Shown in pieces: positions 11,977 to 25,259 of a stretch of 64,000 nucleotides of DNA. Each line of letters begins with the position of its first letter. Position 1 is the first letter of the stretch. The DNA comes from Gnetum montanum. Lineage: Eukaryota; Streptophyta; Gnetopsida; Gnetales; Gnetaceae. A program made the position numbers and the translations under genes. The DNA lies in contig MNCI01005255.1 of NCBI GenBank assembly GCA_015680685.1, forward strand, positions 211,713 to 275,712, written 5' to 3'. A model generated the notes under the pieces. The model ran no database searches. It had not been told where the DNA came from and saw only the letters and a list, made by a program, of their open reading frames with translations.

Positions 11977-14900
11977 ATGGCCATGGATGGTGATCTTCAG
12001 TCACTTTTAACCTTGGCAGGTCCTCATGGCAAGCTTACAAGACACCTAAAATTAGAATCAATAGACTAGGAATCATCTATTGACAACACCATATCATCCT
12101 TGGAAACATCCCTAAATTGGCTCGAACATCTAGTCCAAGCCTTAGACTTAGAGGTTGGGGATGTGACTAAGGATCCTCTCATTCAAACATCTATAACTAC
12201 ATCCAAGAGGGAAATAAAGACATTAAAAGTTAGCTCCCTCCTAGATCCACAAATGCAGAAAGATATATCTAGGGTTCTCCACGACAATGTTAAAGTGTTT
12301 GCATGGTCCTATGATGACATGTTGAGCTTAGACTTGTAGCTCATACAACATAATATTATCTTAGGCCCATGTATCAAGGTAGTTAAGTAAAAGGCTCGAA
12401 AAATCAAATTGTAAATCACACTAGCTGTACGTGATGAAATTACCAAGCTATATCAAGATGGTTTCATTCGCATGATCAATTACTCGAAGTGGGTGTCAAA
12501 CATCATTGTGGTTTCTAAGAAAATGGGAGGTATAAAAATTTGTATAGACTTTCAAGATCTGAACAAAGTAATGATTAAAGATGACTTCTCATTACCAAGT
12601 ATTGATCAACTTATTGACACTACAGCTGGTCATGCTTTACTATCCTTTATGGATGGGTTCTTAGGTTACAACCAGATCCACATCAACCCAGAGCATTAGT
12701 TAACAACTAATTTCATGACCCCTTGGGGAACCTTTTGTTACACCATGATGCCTTTTGGAATCAAAAATGCTGGAGGAACCTATCAATAAGCCATGACATA
12801 CATTCTTAGTGACTACCTCTTGGAGAGACTAAACAATTACATGGATGACATAGCAGTCAAGTCTAAGGGAGCTATTGATCATCCCAATGATCTAGATGTA
12901 GTCCTCAAGCATTGTCATAGGCATGACTTGCATCTCAACCCAAGGAATATGTTTTCGGAGTTAAAACCAGATGCATGCTAAGGTTTGTAGTATCGGAAGC
13001 TAGAATACGAGTGGATCTTAACAAAGTTTAGGCCATTGTTAACCTATCATTGCCTACTAACCTTAAAGAATTTCATGAGTTGGAAGGAAAAATACAGTTT
13101 ATTAGAAGGTTTATAGTGAGGTTGACCAACAAGTTACACCCCATGCAACACTTGCTAAAGAAGGGGGTCAACTTTGAGTGGATAGAACAATGTCAACAAG
13201 CCTTCAATAATTTAAACAAAGAGATTTTGCACCTTCCAATTGTTTACCCACCACAGATGGATAAGCCTTTCTACATCTACCTTTCCACCTCGAACACATC
13301 TATTGCAGCATTATTATGTTAGAATAAAGATGATGGCCCTAAAGTCCCAGTTTATTACTTGATCCATGCACTAGTAGCTTATGAGGCAAAGTATAATGAA
13401 GTAGAAAGAAATTGTCTTACCTTGGTGTTTACACTAAAATAATGGAGACACTACCTCTTCTGCAACATGGTTAACATCATATGCAAGAGTAACATACTTT
13501 GGGCTATCACAAAAAATTTATACGAGTGTAGTAGGATGGCCTGATGGAAAGCTATAATGATGGAATTTGATTTGCATTATGTTGCCCAATCATTGAAAAA
13601 GGGACAAGCAATAGCCACACCACTCACAACCTCACTTGTCAATGATCAAGCAATGATAGAGCCCGAGTTCCCCGATGAACATGTCAATAGCATCAATCTT
13701 GTGCCATTGCACTTTGAATCCACTTTGCATTTCAACGGAACCTCAAATACATGAGGTGGTAATGCTGTTGTTGTCATTGCATTCCCGTTTGGGGATATTT
13801 GACCTTTTTCTTACCATTTTACATTCCTTTTGTACAAACAACGTAGCTGAGTACAAAGGACTTCTTAGGGGCCTCATAGTAGCCCAAGAATTAAAGATTT
13901 AAGATTTAGCAATCTAAGATAATTTCCAACTCATTGTCAACCAAATTATCAAAGTCTATGCTTGTAAAGCTTCACACTTATAGCCTTATTGTGACTTGTC
14001 CAAGAGTTTGTTGAGATAGTTTACAATGATAGACATCCAACACATGTCTCACAATGAGAACACCATAGTAGATTCAATAGCCACATTAGCATTGAATATG
14101 CCACTGCATCTATTTGCAAATTTACCTGCTTTGATGATGGAATGCACATATCCTATTACTCAAGTGGTACATGTCGCATCTATGAGCACAACTAATATTC
14201 AAGAGTGGTACACTAACATTAAAGCTTACCTTCAACATGGAGAAACCCCCACACAGCTTGACATCTATTCAGAAGGATGCAATTCACAAGCAAGCCCTAC
14301 AATATGCCCTTATAGGAGATAACATCCTATGTAAATGCTCCTTTGATGGGATATTTCTAACTTGCATTGGTGGGGAAGAAACACATAAAATTGTTAACAA
14401 AGTCCATGAGGGACTATGTGGGGGACACACAGCTCCTAGGGCTATGGCAACAAAAATCAGACACCTAGGGTATTATTGGCCTTACATAGAACAAGATTAC
14501 CTTGCCAAAGTTAGGACATGTGATACATGCCAACATCATGCAAATCTTATACATGTCTCACCTACTGAGTTGGACCCTACATAGATTATGTGGCCATTCG
14601 AACATTGGGGACTAGATATCATAGGATCCATCACACCTAAATCTTCCACAGGATATAGCTTCATCATCACTATCATTGAGTACTTTATAAAGTGGGTGGA
14701 GGCTATTCCCCTAAGGAAGACTACATCTCAATAGGTTTTCCACTTTATGCTAGACAACATAGTAACAAGGTTTGGTCTTCCCATGACTATTGTGATAGAC
14801 AATGAGCCATAATTTAGTAGCATGGAAACAAAAACCTTTTGCGATAACCTTGGCATCAAGCAATTCTTTTCATCACCATACTACCCATAGGCAAATGGTC

Positions 14901-15150
14901 AAGTAGAGGTAACAAATAAGGCCATCATCAACTTGCTCAAAAGGATGCTTAGCAACAACAAGAGGTGATGGCATGAGAAAATCCTTTATGTGTTGTGGGC
15001 TTACCGCACGACATGTAAAACAGCTACAAGACAGACTCCTTACAACCTTGTTTATGGATTTGAAGTGTGTTACCTCTTGAGTTGTAGGTATCATCACTTT
15101 GGATGATCCTTTCAAGTGTCGTGAATGAGGCCTAGAATAATGAATTTTCC
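11977..15150 (+). pseudogene. pol: Decayed pol of element A (RT, RNase H, second RNase H, integrase)
   Basis: Start taken at ATG 11,977, just after the border repeats. RT covers about 12,300-13,080 with FSLPSIDQLIDTT, LLSFMDGFLGYNQI and an intact YMDD at 12,838-12,849. The first RNase H lies at about 13,240-13,560. The second, archaeal-type RNase H follows at 13,560-14,100, ending in the NENTIVDSIATL segment. Integrase has the HHCC zinc region (VHEGLCGGH, CDTCQ) at 14,400-14,535, then a core with LDIIG, VIDN and NGQVEVTNK, so the D-D-E residues survive. Many in-frame stops, nearly all readable as CAG/CAA to TAG/TAA or TGG to TAG, mark it as dead. Confidence 0.85.
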
Positions 15151-15922
15151 CTCATTTCACTTCATGGTTACATTTTCTTAGTTTTCTCTCTATTGCGTTT
15201 GCAGGATACAAGCCAAGATGGCATCACTCAGAGATGCATTTCACCAAGAGAGCAAAGCACTACATCATTCCAAAGTGATCATTCTAACTAGCTTAGCTAC
15301 TTGTGAGTGGACATCCCACCCTCCCTCTTAACCCTCTTAACCTTGTTTCTTATACTCACAGTTTTTTTTACATCCCTTTTAAAAGCTTCCTCAATGCATA
15401 TAAGGCCCCTTCCACATGCCCAACCACCAAGTCCATGGTGCATGTAACACAACTTGCCACATCGGAACCATCTATAGGAATGTCAAAGCCCCACATGGAT
15501 ATAACAAAACTCATCTCGGGGAGGAAACACCTCTCTTGCAACAACAAGGTTGTCTACAAGTGAACATGGCTGAACAGTAGAAGGAAAAACACAAAAAATT
15601 GTAAAAGAGTAGAAAAGCTCAAAAAATAACCATCTCTTAGCACTCCAACAAGAGGTTGAAAGTCAGTAAAAGAAAGATGCCCATGCACGTTGACTTTCTC
15701 ATAAGCACTCTGATGAGGGATCATGCTACGTTACATTTTTTCCTTTCCCAAACTTGTTCCCTCAACTCCATCCTTTCCCCCCTTCCCTTACTCGATTATC
15801 CTAATACTCCCAAGTGTAGCAAAGTGACATCTAAGCAATCACTAGAGAACAATGTTAGCATTTTATTTTTCATGGTGTTTCGTATTCTTTGTTGACATCT
15901 CTTGGGCGGATCCTCCAGACAT
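15151..15922 (+). other. 3' untranslated region of element A
   Basis: No convincing coding remains after the integrase C-terminus. The stretch is pyrimidine-rich (15,300-15,420 and 15,730-15,800) and ends at the polypurine tract. It corresponds to the 3' regions of B (31,707-33,030) and C. Confidence 0.5.
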
Positions 15923-15939
15923 CAACAAATAAGGGCCAT
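15923..15939 (+). other. Polypurine tract of element A
   Basis: The bases AACAAATAAGGGCCAT lie directly before the LTR start TGAAATACC. They correspond to AAAGAGGGGCCAA in B and AAAGAGGGGCCAT in C, and mark the plus-strand priming site at the 3' end of the internal region. Confidence 0.65.
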
Positions 15940-18100
15940 TGAAATACCATAAAATTTTAGGACCTTGATGCATTGGCAAAGTCTTGGAATTTGGGTAAAG
16001 GACTTCCACAAGTGCAACATCACGATGGGCCATTAGGATAGTGTAGTCACTGAGGATAGACTATACAGCTTGGCAAGTTTTCTATCTCTAGGGTTGATAG
16101 GCCTGCTAGACTCTCTAGCCTACCCAACTAGACAATTGACCTGGTTGATAGTCTACTTGGGGACCATGCTAGGAGTTGTCAAAAGTGTTCAGGATGAGCT
16201 AAATAGTTTGGCAACTTTTCTAATGGAAAAATCTGCTATGCTATGCTATGCTATGCTACATAGCCTAGTAAGCCTAAGGAGACCAATCAAACATCCAAGA
16301 TGCAAGTTGATAATAAATCAGTCTTCCAAAGAATTTTCCCTATTTCATCCCTAGAGCATGAGTGATGTAGCACAACAAAATGTGGTAAATTTTTTCAAGA
16401 ATCATCTCAATCTAAGTGCTACACTACACAGCATAACATAGCGTAGTGACGATATACTTCCAAAACACTCCTATGTGGATAGCCTCAATAGAGTAAAAGC
16501 ATTTGCCCATGTTTCAACTATTAAATAGGTTTGCTCTGCCAACACACTGGGACATGAAAAACATCCTATGATAAAATGTTTGCAAAATAAGTTAGGATTT
16601 GGCCAATGCTGGATGTTACGCTGTGCTATGCTATGTAGCATACCATAGTGTAGCAAAGACTAGAACACACAAAGGCCCCTCTGCCAAGTGGTTTCGGTAA
16701 GAGGATTGCACTTGGCAATGCTTCAGCCTCCAAAACTACCTACCCCACTTAGCCCTCAGGCCTCAAGCCAAGTTTCCTGGTAAAACATTACAGATTAAAT
16801 AAGGATGCATGTCACACTTGCTACTATGCTACGCTATACTACATAGCATAACATAGTGTAGTGAGGATGCAAAACTATAGAATGCCCCAAGGATGAATTC
16901 AGCAGGTCCGCACGCTTTCTAGCATAAAGTACAAAGTTGTGGTTGCTTACCTAACCAAGCATCAAGAAAATGCTCTTGGCTTCTAGGTAAGACTCCTTTC
17001 AAGACTAGCAACTACACTATGCTATGCTACATAGCATAGCATAGCATAGTATGCTGTTAATTACGCTATTCCAACACACTAAATAGTGTAAGTAATGCAA
17101 CTCTTGCATGGAGGCATCAAGACATCTTCGGTCAGCTCCAAAACCTATCAGCAAGAATCATTCTCACCCTGACACCTCTTTGGTGGACATAATCAGTAAG
17201 TTTGCTTCATCTTACATATCCCTGGTCAATACCCAAAATTTCCCTATGCTTGACCCTACTCACAAAAGTAGGAAAGACATAGTCCTGGAGCATAGGCTCC
17301 ATTTTTCTTTCATTGTTGGTATGCTTTTTGGATTTTTGGCACGTGTAGTTTTAGCAGTATGGTTACAGTGTAGCAAGGTTCACAGCTAGCATCATACACC
17401 TACCTAGTATAGCCATGTATGCACCTTGTGGGGCTTAGGACACATGGCATCTAGGCCATGTTTTCCTCCTACTCCTAGCCCTATAAATACCCTAGTGAAT
17501 AATGTTCAAATCGTTGGTGCTTTTGGAAATGTGAGGGCCTTTTGGGTTGGCTTTTGCAAAACATAGTTGGCATTTTAGCATTCTAGTTGGCTTTTAGCAT
17601 TTTGGTTAACTCCAAACACCCTTCTATGGCTCTAGCATATTGGCACCTTGGAAAGCAAATTGGCAAGTAGAAGAATCCTAAATAACATGCTATTAATTAT
17701 AGCTTAGGGACCTGTGACCATACTAATCTATTGTAAGCTATGCCTCTCTAGTGTTGCATAATTAGTTGTACACCTTCTAACAAAACAAAGGTAAGATTTT
17801 CAATCTTGGGGCAGTGCACTTTCTCACCTAATTCTATTTTGTTATTTGTTTACTATCATTGAATTTCACACTATTTTTCATTGTTTCACACTTGTTGATC
17901 ATCGTTGCACTTCCATGCATCACTTCTAAAAGAAACATTTACAAAAGGTTAAGTTATATGAATTAAGTCCCTTTCTGATCAACTAGACCATTCAAGGCAC
18001 CCTGTTTTTGTTTCTCTCCAACATGGCCCTCACACGGATCTAGGGTTAAACTGTATGCCTAGAAACCTCTTAGTGTTCTAGCCACCAACATTTTTGGTCA
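15940..18100 (+). repeat. LTR shared by elements A (3') and E (5')
   Basis: It starts TGAAATACCATAAAATTTT after a polypurine tract and ends TTTTTGGTCA, about 2,161 bp, with a TATA box (CTATAAATACC) at 17,482-17,489. U3 carries five palindromic CTATGCTAC/GTAGCATAG blocks about 200 bp apart (near 16,235, 16,415, 16,620, 16,825 and 17,010). I see only one LTR start in it, yet it is preceded by the pol of A and followed by the gag of E, both in plus orientation. The LTR at 27,777 aligns to it block by block through U3. A single LTR therefore serves two internal regions. Confidence 0.65.
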
Positions 18101-21055
18101 CTACAGGAAACAAGCCATAAGGGTCTATGATCCCAAAGAGCCTACTATCATTGAATCTAGGTAGTCTTTGAGGGTTAAGGGGAAAATTCCTAACTTTGTG
18201 ACCATAAATTAAGATTGATATAACTACATTTATGCCAAAATTTAGGTAGGCATGCTAATTTCATGTTTGAAAGTAGAATCTAAAAGGGAATTCAAACTCA
18301 TCCATTGTAATGGCAAAGAGTAAATTCCTTCCCCCTATGACCGAATACCCTTCACTGATATCTATGTGGGCATATTGGCTCAATTGATTGAGATGGAGGA
18401 GGAGGATGAAAAGCACAACTTGAAGGAACAATAGGAAGAGAAGGATGAGTTTAGTGCAGAATCTAAGCCCAAAAATATCCTAGGAGGATTATGCTAATAA
18501 ACATTCTCGAAGGTTACAGCACCTTCCCCAAATGCCTTTGTCTTCTCCATGGTCATGGTGCCGCCATCTTCCAATTCCTCCTACCCTACCATTGCTAATC
18601 CCACATCGGTCATAGCCATGTATCAAACTCAATCAATGTCACAACCTACAACCTACAACCCATCAATGTGCTTTGCCACATAGCCCCAATCTATGTAGTC
18701 ATTAGTAGTGGTTTTCATGGCCACAAATCCACTAACTGCCTATATGTAGTTCACCATGGTACCCCAAGTAACCCTAGATCACACACCCCTTTTATCCCAT
18801 TTGTGTCTCAAGTACCAACACAAACTTCTTTTTGTTGTTTGTCCCATAAACTATGATCATAATGTAACCACTTCCTTCTATCATGCAACCAATAGCGAGC
18901 CCACAAGTGTCACAATAGATGCCACAATCATATGTGCAATCCTCACAACAACCAAAGGCCACCATGGGGCCTAGATCAAGCCTTCAAAATGATCCAAGAC
19001 ATAATGGAGGAGTTAAAGGGGCTTAATTTCTCTACTTTCCAAAGTCTTAAGATTATGGACTTTAACTAGGATGATCCCATCAGTCCTATGGTCCCACCCT
19101 TGATAATTTCTCCTAGTGTCTCTATTTCTTAGTTCAACAAATACAAATGATAAGGTGATCCTAATGCTCACCTTATAACCTTCAAATTCATGTGCCTGTT
19201 AATGCAAATATGAACTCATACTATCATGAGAATTTTTCCTATTTTTTTAACTAGAAAACCACTTAATTGGTACCACGCACTACCTAGAGGATTCATATCC
19301 TCTCTTAAGGACTTGATAGCCTAGCTTTTTAACTACTTGAAGTGTAACCTAAAGTCCAACACCATGTTTAACCAAATCATGAAGGTCAAGTAGGATCCCT
19401 TGGGCTCATACAAAAGTTCATCCAACAATACAATGAACTACTAAATGAAATACCATAGCTCATAGTGGAAACCCACCTTTTGGATATATTAAGGAGGTGG
19501 TTAATGACTTTATGAAGTCCAAACTTTACTATCTTGATCCATGGTCCCTCAACTAAGCATTCTTCCAAACCAGGAACATAGAAGATGCTGTGAAGGTCAA
19601 TCATCACCCAACCTATGTAGCATAGAAAAACCAACATACATACAAGGATAAGGAAAAGAGTAAGAATAACAATCTATCCATAGCAATGGTGACCAAGGAC
19701 GTAAATACCACTAACCAAAGGCCAAGGAACAACCCACCCAAGTCCCCCACTAACAACCATGATAACCAACCATCAATCTCTTGGGCCACTACATCAATTA
19801 GAATTAGACCTAATTTTAAGTAGAATAACCATAGCAAGTATACTACTTTACCTTTGAAGTCATCCAAGTTGCTATATTAACTTTTGAAGAGTGGGCATAT
19901 GCAATATAAGCAAATGATTGAAGCTACTTGAAAGAACCACAAGCAAGTATGTGAAATAGCCAAGGACTTTACTTGGGCAATAAAAGATGATCCTCAACTA
20001 CCTAGGTTAAAACTAGACTACTTTTCCCACTATCACCAACTACCTGGTCATCACACAGACTTCTACCTCATGTTGAAGGATGACTTGTAGAAAATGATAG
20101 ATAGGGGAGAGTTGATCTTAGATGTTTCCAACCTGATCCAACCATAAAATTAGCTAATTCAATCATACAAGGACTTGCTGAATGCTAATCAGAGTCCTTA
20201 TGATCTTTTAGCATTCAAGATTAACAATAATTAAAGACTAGTGAGGGAACTGTTCATGATCAAGGTACCCCCTCATGATGAAAGGGCCTCTTTATCCTCC
20301 ACTATTTCAAGATCCCCTTTTGGTGTGAGAGTACCATTATGGGTACCTCCAAGGGAACCTTTTGTTATCAAGGTACCCCATCCTAACACAACCCCACCAT
20401 TTGTAACCCAACTAGCTAACATGGCTATACCATGACCTCCTATGGTGGTCAATGCTACTATCTCTTAAAACCAATGGCTAACAACCAAAAGATCTCAAAC
20501 AAGAAAAGGAAGAAGCATAAGCAAATGTCCAACAACAAGGGTAATAAGCAAGAAGAGACATGGAAGGAAGTGGGTCCATTGAAGCCCACTCCCATCTCAT
20601 CAATACCAATGACCTCCTCTATCCATCTTGCTTTAACTAATAAGCAATAAGAGGACACTAAAACTCATAACCAAAATAAAGAGGAGAAGCCCCAACAATA
20701 ACCACCTAAGGTTGAAGTTTGTATTTTGGGGTGCATGAAGGAAATAAAGCACAACTAGGATGAGAAGCCCATGGCCAATGATAAAAGCTTCCTTAGTGTG
20801 ATGGATCAGGTTAGATAATCTCTTAAGTAAAAGAATATAATTTTTAGCTTATATGACCTAATTATGATTTCCATCACACATCATGAGGTGCTAGTCAAAA
20901 TGTTTACTTCTATCCCCATTAGTGAGCACATCTCTACTAATGAGAAATCCATCCATGTAGTGAGGACATCCCTACTAACTTGTGCAAAAAAAGCCTTGTA
21001 CATTTCCTAACATTTCAAAGATTAGGAAGAGTTTGCATAAGTGATGTGCACTTCT
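18101..21055 (+). pseudogene. gag: Heavily decayed gag of element E, protease lost
   Basis: The N-terminal region (SLRVKGKIPN, then IPSPYDRIP) is readable at about 18,160-18,360. The Gag core lies at about 19,020-19,620 (HLITFKF, KSKLYYLD, KDKEKSKNN). The zinc knuckle near 20,020-20,065 has lost both Cys (SHYHQLPGHHTDFY). A short form of the PFxVRVP repeat linker is at 20,241-20,430. The alignment follows D through the ITHHEVLVKMFTSIPISEH segment (20,870-20,930) and then stops; no DDGA or ILGR motif follows. The protease was therefore deleted. The primer-binding site is also unrecognisable, and the leader is shorter than in A. Confidence 0.7.
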
Positions 21056-21309
21056 ACTCCTTCCATGTCATGCCCTTATGACCTATATAGCCATTTGTAC
21101 CATAACCATTTAGCCTAAGATTTTTCTTTTTTAACAAGTTATTTCCTTTTCTCTTATGTTTACTATTTATACATATAGCTTAGAGGTTTATTTTATTTAC
21201 CTTTCCATTTATTATAGCCTTATTTATTTCTTTAATTTCCTTGTTTAGCATGATATAACTAAAAATCCATAAAAACTTTAAAACAAGAAATTACCAAAAA
21301 AATATAAGT
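21056..21309 (+). other. Unassigned spacer of element E
   Basis: This A+T-rich stretch spans the deletion that removed protease. I see no gene, and its bases do not align clearly with the other copies. Confidence 0.3.
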
Positions 21310-21460
21310 TTCTCTTTAACATTAGTCTATTAAGACTTTAAGCTAGCAACATGGCCCACCATGGCCTTAAACTAGCAAAAATAATCACATAACATGGCCT
21401 ACCATGGCGTTAAACTAGCAAAAACAATGCAACTTGTGCCTACAATGGCCTAAATCTAGC
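21310..21460 (+). repeat. AGTTTA-type hairpin motif array, PRO-side border (E)
   Basis: Three to four units contain GGCC..ATGGCC followed by TTAAACTAGCAA (for example CATGGCCCACCATGGCC). The position matches the array at 41,955-42,310 in B. Confidence 0.6.
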
Positions 21461-21769
21461 AAATGTCTCTTTTATTCTATTTGTGTTTAACCTATTATCG
21501 CATCGATTAGTTGTTTAATTTTATAACCAAAATAATCAACATAGAAATTTACAACATTTATAATACTAGAACAATATATATAGCCAAAAATGAAACCAAA
21601 AATTTAAACGTAAAATGTTTATAGCATACATAGCCATGGGCACACTATGTGGCAAAATGTCCAAAAATAATAACAACCATCTATAACATAGTCTTGGCTA
21701 ATAATATCCATTAACATAAAAATAAAAAATAAATAGCCAACAAATTGAAAAATAAGCAGATGAAGGATG

Positions 21770-22560
21770 CTAAGGGGCATCCAAAGAAGGAACTGGTGGG
21801 TCATTCCCACCCTTACCATTGGGGCCACCAATGTTTCCTAATGCCTAAAATACAACATATTGCCAATTAGTAACCAACAATAAAAAAACCATAACTTAAA
21901 ACAAAACTAAAACATAGAATGAATCAAACCTATGGAGACTTTGGCTCCATGACTTCTAGGGGTAGATGTGGAAGGCCATCCTCCAAACAATGGAGTATCT
22001 AGTCCTTTGTCATATTGACCTAGTCAATATCCTCAAGATCAACATTGGTGAGGATGCCAATCCTATCTACTATAGTCCAAGTAGGTGGCTCTCAAGTAAT
22101 AGTAGTTGTAGAGGTCTCACTAGCAATAATGGTAGCCTGAGGAGCAACGAATTTCTTCATGATGAGAGTGCTCGCAAAGAGCTAATAGAGACTCTCCCTC
22201 TTGATCCCCTAAATGAACAACTCTCTCTTACAACATTTAACTAAGTCCTCTTTGAGCCACTATAGGTAGGCCTCATGATCAACCTTATATTACTACTTGT
22301 GATGCTTTTGTTTCCTACCACACTTTAGGATCTAAGAATAGTAATCTTTCCAATCCTCAACCTTCTAGGATATGAGGTCCATCTACATCAGTTATTTTTC
22401 CATCTTGCATGAAAGTGCTACTTCTTCATAGATGGCATGCTAATAGTGGGCCCACATGATCTCTTTGCTCCACAATTCCTCTAAGTTAACCACTTGAATT
22501 TCCACGAAGGTCTTATGATCCTAGAGCTCTTTGATCATCTCCTCCTATCATGACCATTAT
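21770..22560 (-). pseudogene. 3' end of the reversed gene in element E (exons 7-8)
   Basis: Exon 8 runs 21,844-21,770 after the acceptor TTGTATTTTAG and reads GGPNGKGGNDPPVP to a stop, very close to the exon 8 end of B (GGSRGDDPPVPDA). Exon 7 ends at 21,930 with donor GTTTGA, leaving an 85-bp intron, similar to 88, 98 and 77 bp in A, B and C. The conserved stretch around EDWKDYYS and GRKQKHHK lies at about 22,290-22,370. Upstream exons 1-6 are not recognisable; their place is taken by a degenerate repeat array. Confidence 0.65.
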
Positions 22561-22589
22561 CAAAGAAGAGGAGGTGATCTCATGAGGCA

Positions 22590-25240
22590 CCTAGGAACCT
22601 CCAAACTAGTTAATCTTGAAACCAAGTATTAACCATCAACACCAGCAAACTCGGAGGCTAACATGCATGGTTGACTGGCTGTCGACGTGGCCTAGATTTG
22701 ATATTCTTAGTTCTTCCATGCTAGGGGAGACCTCTTCCATGCTATCTAGTGTGAAAAATAAGTGGATTTATCTAGGAAGATTAGTTGGGGATCCCAAATG
22801 CAAGAAAATAATGTCAAACCATCTTATACTAACACCAAAACCTTGACAACCTTTCCAAAAGCCACTAGAATGTAAAAAATCAATAAAAATCCATTCCCTA
22901 AGTTTCCTCAAAATTAGAGAGGACCTCATCCATGATGAGTATCCCAACTCTAACATGGATGAAATGGGCCAAGCCAAAACTATTGAAGTTTACATGAATG
23001 CTAACTTTCGAAACCAACCCAACCCTTCTAAAAGCTACCAGACTTCTAGAAGTTATCAATAATAGCTCAAAAATGTTCCCTTTGGATTCTCCACACTAAG
23101 GAGAATTTCCTCCATAATAAGATTCCAAAACCCATCATGGATGGAGGGGGAAGCCTAAAAACCCTCTCATATTCTTCAAAATAACCAAATTTTGACCCTA
23201 GACATCAATAATCAACACCAACAACCTTATGGACACATATGCATAGCCAAAACTAATAAGAAGTAGTAAATATTAGAGTCCCTTTGTGTTTCCATGTTGG
23301 GTGCCACCTATTTTATGCTAGCTAACATGAATGTAGGGGGAACTTTATGGGGACTCCAAAATAGCCCTTAGATATCCTAAATAGGCACTAGAATGCCTTG
23401 TGTGTGTGTGTGTCCTAAAATCCTGTTTATAGATCCTAGAAACCTCAAACTCTTCCAAATTAATGATGGATAGCTAAAAATCTAGGTCCTCTAATTTTCC
23501 ATGCTAAGCATAGAATCCCAATGTAGAAGAAAAGAGAAAAAATTAAAAAACCAATTAACAACCACTAAAATGACCATGTTTTAAGATTAAGCATCAATAA
23601 TAGAAATTAGCAACCTGGAAGATTTACATGCATGGCCAAAATTGATAACAAATAGCAAAAAGTGAAAGGGGAACTTTGGAGGGACTTAAAAAGGATCCTT
23701 GGACACCTCAAGTAGACACCTTATAGCCTTACATGTACCCTAAGGCCATGATTGCATGTTCCAAAGCCCTCAAAACCTACAAAATTGATCTCAAATAGCC
23801 AAAAAGCTATTCCCTGAACATGACCCATTCTAGGTAGTCCATCCCCAACATGGAAGAAAGTGGTTAAGCTATAAAAAAAAACTAGCTATTAAGCCTCCAA
23901 ATTAACTAGTTTTGACTTCAAACCCTACCTCTTGATAATGGCAATCCTAGGAGGATACATGCATAGTCAATTAAGGTGAAAATTCATCTAGATCTAAGAT
24001 TTATGATTCCTTCACATTGAGGACCCCCTCTTCCATGTTATCTAGCATGAAGACTAAGGGAGAGACTCATTTGGGGTTCATGAACACCTCAGAGTAACAT
24101 CAAATGATCTTGCATGCACCTTACAACCCTATCCTAGAGCCTTCAAACCTTAGGAAACTAACCTCAAATGGTTAAAAGGTGCTCCTCCCTAGTCTTCCAC
24201 ACTGGGCACCCCATACCTAACATCAAAAAGAGGGGGGAAGCTCAAAAAACATCTAGGAACACTCAAAACTACCAAATTTTGACCTATAACCCTAGTTGTT
24301 AACCTCAATAACTCTAGAAGCTAACATGCATAGTTGATTGTGACCTAAATTGGCCTAGATCTAGTATTTGTACTTCATCCATGCTAGGTAGTATGGAAAC
24401 AAAATGGAAAAGATAATTTTCAACTTTTCGTGATAAGATGAGACCCCCAGAGATCAGAAATCAATGTTAGAGAAGCCTAGGACCTCATAGCCTTAAGATT
24501 ATGCCCATTTGACCTTGTTTACACCTTTAAAACTCATTCATATGAATCCTCCAAACTAGAGAAACTTCCACATCATGGAAATATAGGGGTAAAACCTTAT
24601 ATTACCTTAAATGACCTCCAAATGTGACCAAAATCAACCAAAAACTTTCAAAATCATGATCTATAGCCTTGGGCATCTAAAAACCTAATTGATGTGCTCC
24701 CAAACCAACCTAAAACTATGGAACAAGTGTCACCTAATTCTTCCATGCTAGGGATGATATGCTTAATGTGGAAGAATTGGAGGAAGCCATTTAAACATGT
24801 TTTGGCACCCAAAAGTAATTCAAATGGCCTAAAAATGATGTTAGGGGATGCATAACTCTTAGATCTAGGTTCCAACCACTAGTTTGACTTTGTTTAACAC
24901 TTTCTTTGCTTGAATCTTGATCTTTCACCCTAAGCCCCCTTCCTTCCACGTTTTCCAACATCTAAATAAGGGGATTAAGCTCCAAGACCTACCTTTTGGC
25001 CTTTATTGACCTCTACAATACCCAATTTTGATAAATTTTGGGCTTGTGCTACCCTAGAAAGGCCCTAAAACCTTGATTTTAGAGCTCTAGATGCTCTAAA
25101 ACATACTTTCCTTAGTTTCCATGATGAGGATCCCTTCCTCTATGTTGGCCAACATGGAAACATAGGGGACCAAGTGTGGAAGCCTCAAAACTCTTGATTT
25201 GTAGGTCTACATAGCCTAGAAATAGCCTTGATTCATGCAT
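22590..25240. repeat. Degenerate tandem repeat array in element E
   Basis: Related blocks recur: ACATGCATRGYYRA phrases at about 22,662, 23,225, 23,620, 23,957 and 24,325 (steps of roughly 340-560 bp), each followed by TCTAG, a TTCCATGCTAGG phrase and a GGGGRAACTT or RAAGCTC phrase. Inside are inverted words such as CATGCTATCTAGCATG (near 24,045). It sits where exons 1-6 and intron 1 of the reversed gene should be. No coding potential was seen. Confidence 0.55.
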
Positions 25241-25259
25241 AAACTCACCTAATAGCATT

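Noticed and set aside
16230-17060. Regularly spaced palindromic repeats, CRISPR-like at first sight
   Set aside because: The repeats are short, variable and inside a plant LTR with a TATA box; there are no unique spacers of fixed length and no cas genes.
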